Shown: piece by piece, positions 3,177 through 6,097 of the stretch
Position numbering within the stretch: position 1 is the stretch's first letter
Layout: each line of letters opens with the position of its first letter
Source of the DNA: CAYZEZ01 sp964477295
GTDB taxonomy: Bacteria; Bacteroidota; Bacteroidia; Bacteroidales; SM23-62
DNA: 6,097 nt
Assembly: GCA_964477295.1 (NCBI GenBank)
Contig: CAYZEZ010000283.1
Span: forward strand, 1-6,097
Direction: 5' to 3'
Notes under the pieces: generated by a model
What the model saw: the letters and a program-made list of their open reading frames with translations, nothing else
Told to the model about the DNA's origin: nothing
Databases searched by the model: none
Program-made: the position numbers and the translations under genes

Positions 3177-6097
3177 ATGAAAAAGATTTTTGTTTCGCTA
3201 TTTATCCTGGGCCTGATCATTCCCTTGCACGCTCAACTGAGTTTTACCAACTATAAAAACCTGAATGAAATTGCTGTACTGGCAGAAGAGGGTAATTATA
3301 TATGGATCGGTACCAGCGGGGGGTTATTGAAAAGAAATAAGAGCACAGGGGCCCTGGTTTCGAAATACCTTATGAAGGATGGCCTTGTATTTGACGAAGT
3401 AAAAGCAATAGCTATCGATCACCTGGGCAATAAATGGATCGGTACAACACATGGTGTTTCCTATTATGATGGTGTATCCTGGACCAGCTATTATATCGAA
3501 GATGGCCTGAAAAGCAACAACGTAGGTGATATCGTTATTGATCTTGAAGGAAATGTATGGTTTGGATGCAGTAATGGAGTAACAATGTATGATGGGACCA
3601 ACTGGACTTCCTATTCTACCGGTTCAGGTTATGACCTGACAATGGACCCGGATGGAAATATCTGGGGTGCCGGTAATGGAATTTTTAAAATTGATGATGG
3701 GGTATTGACACAATACACTACCAGTAACAGTGATATTGCAAGCAATTCAACATCGTGTATAACGTCTGACATTGATGGGAATATTATTGTCGGGCATAAC
3801 AGTGTCGGCGTTTCAATTTTTGATGGTGCAGACTGGACATTTATTACCGGAATCGGGACATACATCTATGACATAACTGTTGATTTATTTGGTAATAGAT
3901 GGATATCCCATTGTTGCGGTGCCTGGGCCGTATCGGTGTATGATAAAGACAATATTTTTGTTGAAAAATTCACAACCGGTGTCCTAATCAATAAGTTTGT
4001 ACGTGATATCCTGGTAGATGACCAGGGAAATAAATGGTTTGGGACCGATGGCGGATTATCACGTTATGACGATAGCAACTGGGCAAGTTTTTCTATTCCA
4101 AATGGGCTTACGGAAAATGACATCATGGGAATTGATTTAAATCCTGATGGCAGTGTGTGGTTTGGCACCATGAACGGAATATATATAAATGATGATGACA
4201 GTTGGTCACAGCATCCTGATCTTGACCTGCTCAACAATGAAACTTACGACATCTGGATCGATTCTCCTACTAATATATGGGCTGGAACGTCAACAGGAGC
4301 AGCGCATTATAATGGCAGCGTATGGACAGGATATACCTTTGACAATACCGGAGAACAACTTGCCGACGACCATGTGTACACAGTCGCTGTCGATTTTAAT
4401 GGCATGGCATGGTTAGGCACGGCCAACGGACTTTCATTAACTGATGGGGTTGATTGGTTTAATCTTTTGGCAGGCCAGTGGATACATGATATATTCATTG
4501 ACGATTATAATAATGTTTGGGTAGCCACTCATGGTGACGGTGTTCATATGTTTCCACCTGGCGGTTATGCACCTCCTATCTTGACTTTAACCACCGCAGA
4601 TGGCCTTCCGACTAATAGTATCTATAGTCTGGCTGCTGACCACGACGATAATATCTGGATTGGTTGCCAGAATGGTCTCATCTCCTATTACGATGGTGTG
4701 GATATTAATCCTGTTAATCCTAGTGTAGATTTCGGGAATACGATTAATGGCATCACAGTAGATGATTTAAACAATATATGGTTTTCTGGAGACTATTATG
4801 GAATATTGAAATATGATGGCACCGAATGGATCATATATGATATTGATGATGGCTTAACCAATAATTATACAAACGATATATTATTTAACTCAGCCAATCA
4901 GAGCATTTGGGTAGCGACGGATGTTGGTATATCAAAAATCAGTTGTAAAGTCCCTGATCCCGGATTCGAATTCAATATTGCCTGCCATCCTCAAGCTACT
5001 TCATTCAACAATCTCTCAGGCCATGTTGATGTTGGAACAAAATATGAATGGGATATTGGTGCCAACGGTTCCGTTGAATATACTACCGAGGATATCAACC
5101 ATGCATTCCCATCTCATGGTAATTACAGTGTCAAGCTGACTGCAATAAATGATCACTGCCAGGCATCATTCACAGATGTTGTAAAGGTAAATTCTATGCC
5201 CCAGGCAAGCATTCTTCCTCAAAGCAGCACCACCATCTGTGACGGAACAACAGTGACACTTACGGCCTATATTGCCAATTATGATGGCAGTCTTAGCTAT
5301 ACCTATTTATGGAATACAGGGGCTGCAACCAGTTCTATCGCACCAGGAGTAGCCGGCTCATATAGTGTAACTGTCTCCCATGAAGAATGCTCTGATACTC
5401 CTGCAGGAGAAAATGTGGATGTTATTTACCCATACAGCAATGCTGAGATCTGCATGGTATCTGTTGACGATGAAACCAATAAGAACATGATCATCTGGGA
5501 GAAAACTCCTGATCAAGGAATAGCAGCATATAACATTTATAAATTGTTCGGATCCAGCTTTACTATTGTTGGACAGGTACCTTATGATGACCTTAGCGTG
5601 TTTGTTGACTATAGCTCCAGTCCGGAAGCTGTTGCTGCCAGGTATTCTATAAGCGTAGTTGATACTTGCGGGAATGAATCCGACCTCAGCCCCTATCACC
5701 AGACTTTACACCTGGGAGCTTCCGAAGGTGCCCTGCCCAATACGATTGAACTTGACTGGACAGAATATATTGATGAAGGCGGTGGATTTACTTATCCCTA
5801 TTTTTATATTTACAGGGGTACTTCAGCTGGGACACTAGCATTGTATGATTCTGTATCGAGTGCATTTACAGATTATACAGATCTTAATGCCCAGGGTAAT
5901 ATCTATTATCGCGTGGAGGTTAAAAGTCCTTCATTGTGCGTGCCTACAGGTAGCTTAAAGGCAGGCTCCGGCCCTTACAGCCATTCACTGTCAAACATAG
6001 AGGATAACAGGTTGCAGTCCGGTTTCAATGAACCGCCAACAGACATCACCATTGATGACAACACAATTGATGAAGAGGAACCGGTAAGTTCTCTCGT
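3177..6097 (+). CDS. Secreted double beta-propeller protein with PKD, Ig-like and fibronectin-III-like domains, 3' end cut by the window edge
   Basis: Translation of this frame stays open from ATG 3177-3179 to the right edge (973 codons). Residues 1-19 form a Sec signal peptide: MKK, a hydrophobic core, then PLHA before Q20. Residues 25-588 hold fourteen Reg_prop-like repeats of the form D..GN.WIGT..G....DG. The core tryptophan, or its counterpart, falls at 43, 87, 128, 163, 204 (Ile), 242, 287, 328, 368, 412, 448, 494, 535 and 578. Fourteen blades suggest two seven-bladed propellers, as in the sensor half of Bacteroidota hybrid two-component proteins, but no kinase follows. Next come a PKD-like domain (about 595-672; YEWDIG and GNYSVKLTA), an Ig-like domain (676-755; TVTLTA, GSYSVTVS), and fibronectin-III-like domains at about 760-842 and 843-940. 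PPTDIT...DEEEPV (953-970) resembles the opening of a cadherin-type repeat. Probably exported to the surface, perhaps by type IX secretion, but the sorting domain is not visible. Ligand unknown. Confidence 0.9.
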   Translation, partial: MKKIFVSLFILGLIIPLHAQLSFTNYKNLNEIAVLAEEGNYIWIGTSGGLLKRNKSTGALVSKYLMKDGLVFDEVKAIAIDHLGNKWIGTTHGVSYYDGVSWTSYYIEDGLKSNNVGDIVIDLEGNVWFGCSNGVTMYDGTNWTSYSTGSGYDLTMDPDGNIWGAGNGIFKIDDGVLTQYTTSNSDIASNSTSCITSDIDGNIIVGHNSVGVSIFDGADWTFITGIGTYIYDITVDLFGNRWISHCCGAWAVSVYDKDNIFVEKFTTGVLINKFVRDILVDDQGNKWFGTDGGLSRYDDSNWASFSIPNGLTENDIMGIDLNPDGSVWFGTMNGIYINDDDSWSQHPDLDLLNNETYDIWIDSPTNIWAGTSTGAAHYNGSVWTGYTFDNTGEQLADDHVYTVAVDFNGMAWLGTANGLSLTDGVDWFNLLAGQWIHDIFIDDYNNVWVATHGDGVHMFPPGGYAPPILTLTTADGLPTNSIYSLAADHDDNIWIGCQNGLISYYDGVDINPVNPSVDFGNTINGITVDDLNNIWFSGDYYGILKYDGTEWIIYDIDDGLTNNYTNDILFNSANQSIWVATDVGISKISCKVPDPGFEFNIACHPQATSFNNLSGHVDVGTKYEWDIGANGSVEYTTEDINHAFPSHGNYSVKLTAINDHCQASFTDVVKVNSMPQASILPQSSTTICDGTTVTLTAYIANYDGSLSYTYLWNTGAATSSIAPGVAGSYSVTVSHEECSDTPAGENVDVIYPYSNAEICMVSVDDETNKNMIIWEKTPDQGIAAYNIYKLFGSSFTIVGQVPYDDLSVFVDYSSSPEAVAARYSISVVDTCGNESDLSPYHQTLHLGASEGALPNTIELDWTEYIDEGGGFTYPYFYIYRGTSAGTLALYDSVSSAFTDYTDLNAQGNIYYRVEVKSPSLCVPTGSLKAGSGPYSHSLSNIEDNRLQSGFNEPPTDITIDDNTIDEEEPVSSL

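Noticed and set aside
5358..5699. 113-residue minus-strand frame
   Set aside because: It is antisense to the fibronectin-like part of the secreted-protein gene, whose plus-strand frame shows clear domain structure. It has no recognisable domain.
3177..6097. Hybrid two-component sensor kinase
   Set aside because: The propeller repeats suggest it, but they are followed by PKD, Ig-like and fibronectin-like domains with no membrane helix or kinase motifs within the visible 973 residues.

Overview
The window looks like a chromosomal segment of a Bacteroidota bacterium, probably a free-living or environmental member. This is inferred from three things: a secreted multidomain protein of the kind that lineage exports, a polyamine cluster built on a pyruvoyl-dependent arginine decarboxylase and a deoxyhypusine-synthase-like enzyme, and moderate-to-low GC with A-rich leaders. 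No rRNA or marker gene is present, so the assignment is indirect.

Left block (1-2366, minus strand): three tightly packed genes read right to left. They are a pyruvoyl-dependent arginine decarboxylase (1782-2366), an agmatinase-type ureohydrolase (933-1778) and a deoxyhypusine synthase homologue (929 running off the left edge). Both junctions are exactly stop-NNN-ATG. Together they suggest arginine to agmatine, then agmatine to putrescine plus urea, then NAD-dependent transfer of an aminobutyl group to make a larger polyamine such as homospermidine. The third enzyme keeps the catalytic lysine but differs from eukaryotic deoxyhypusine synthase at several amine-binding positions.

Middle block (2367-3176): an 810-base divergent intergenic region with no convincing gene. 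It holds three dyads on the decarboxylase side, a GC-richer repeat-like block near 2693-2835, a short TACCCTG tandem repeat, and a candidate promoter plus a dyad before the right-hand gene.

Right block (3177-6097, plus strand): one long open gene running off the right edge, 973 codons visible. It encodes a signal peptide, fourteen beta-propeller repeats (two seven-bladed propellers by count), a PKD-like domain, an Ig-like domain, two fibronectin-III-like domains and the first residues of what looks like a cadherin-type repeat. It is probably a secreted or surface protein; its C-terminal sorting signal, if any, lies outside the window. The two halves share no evident function.
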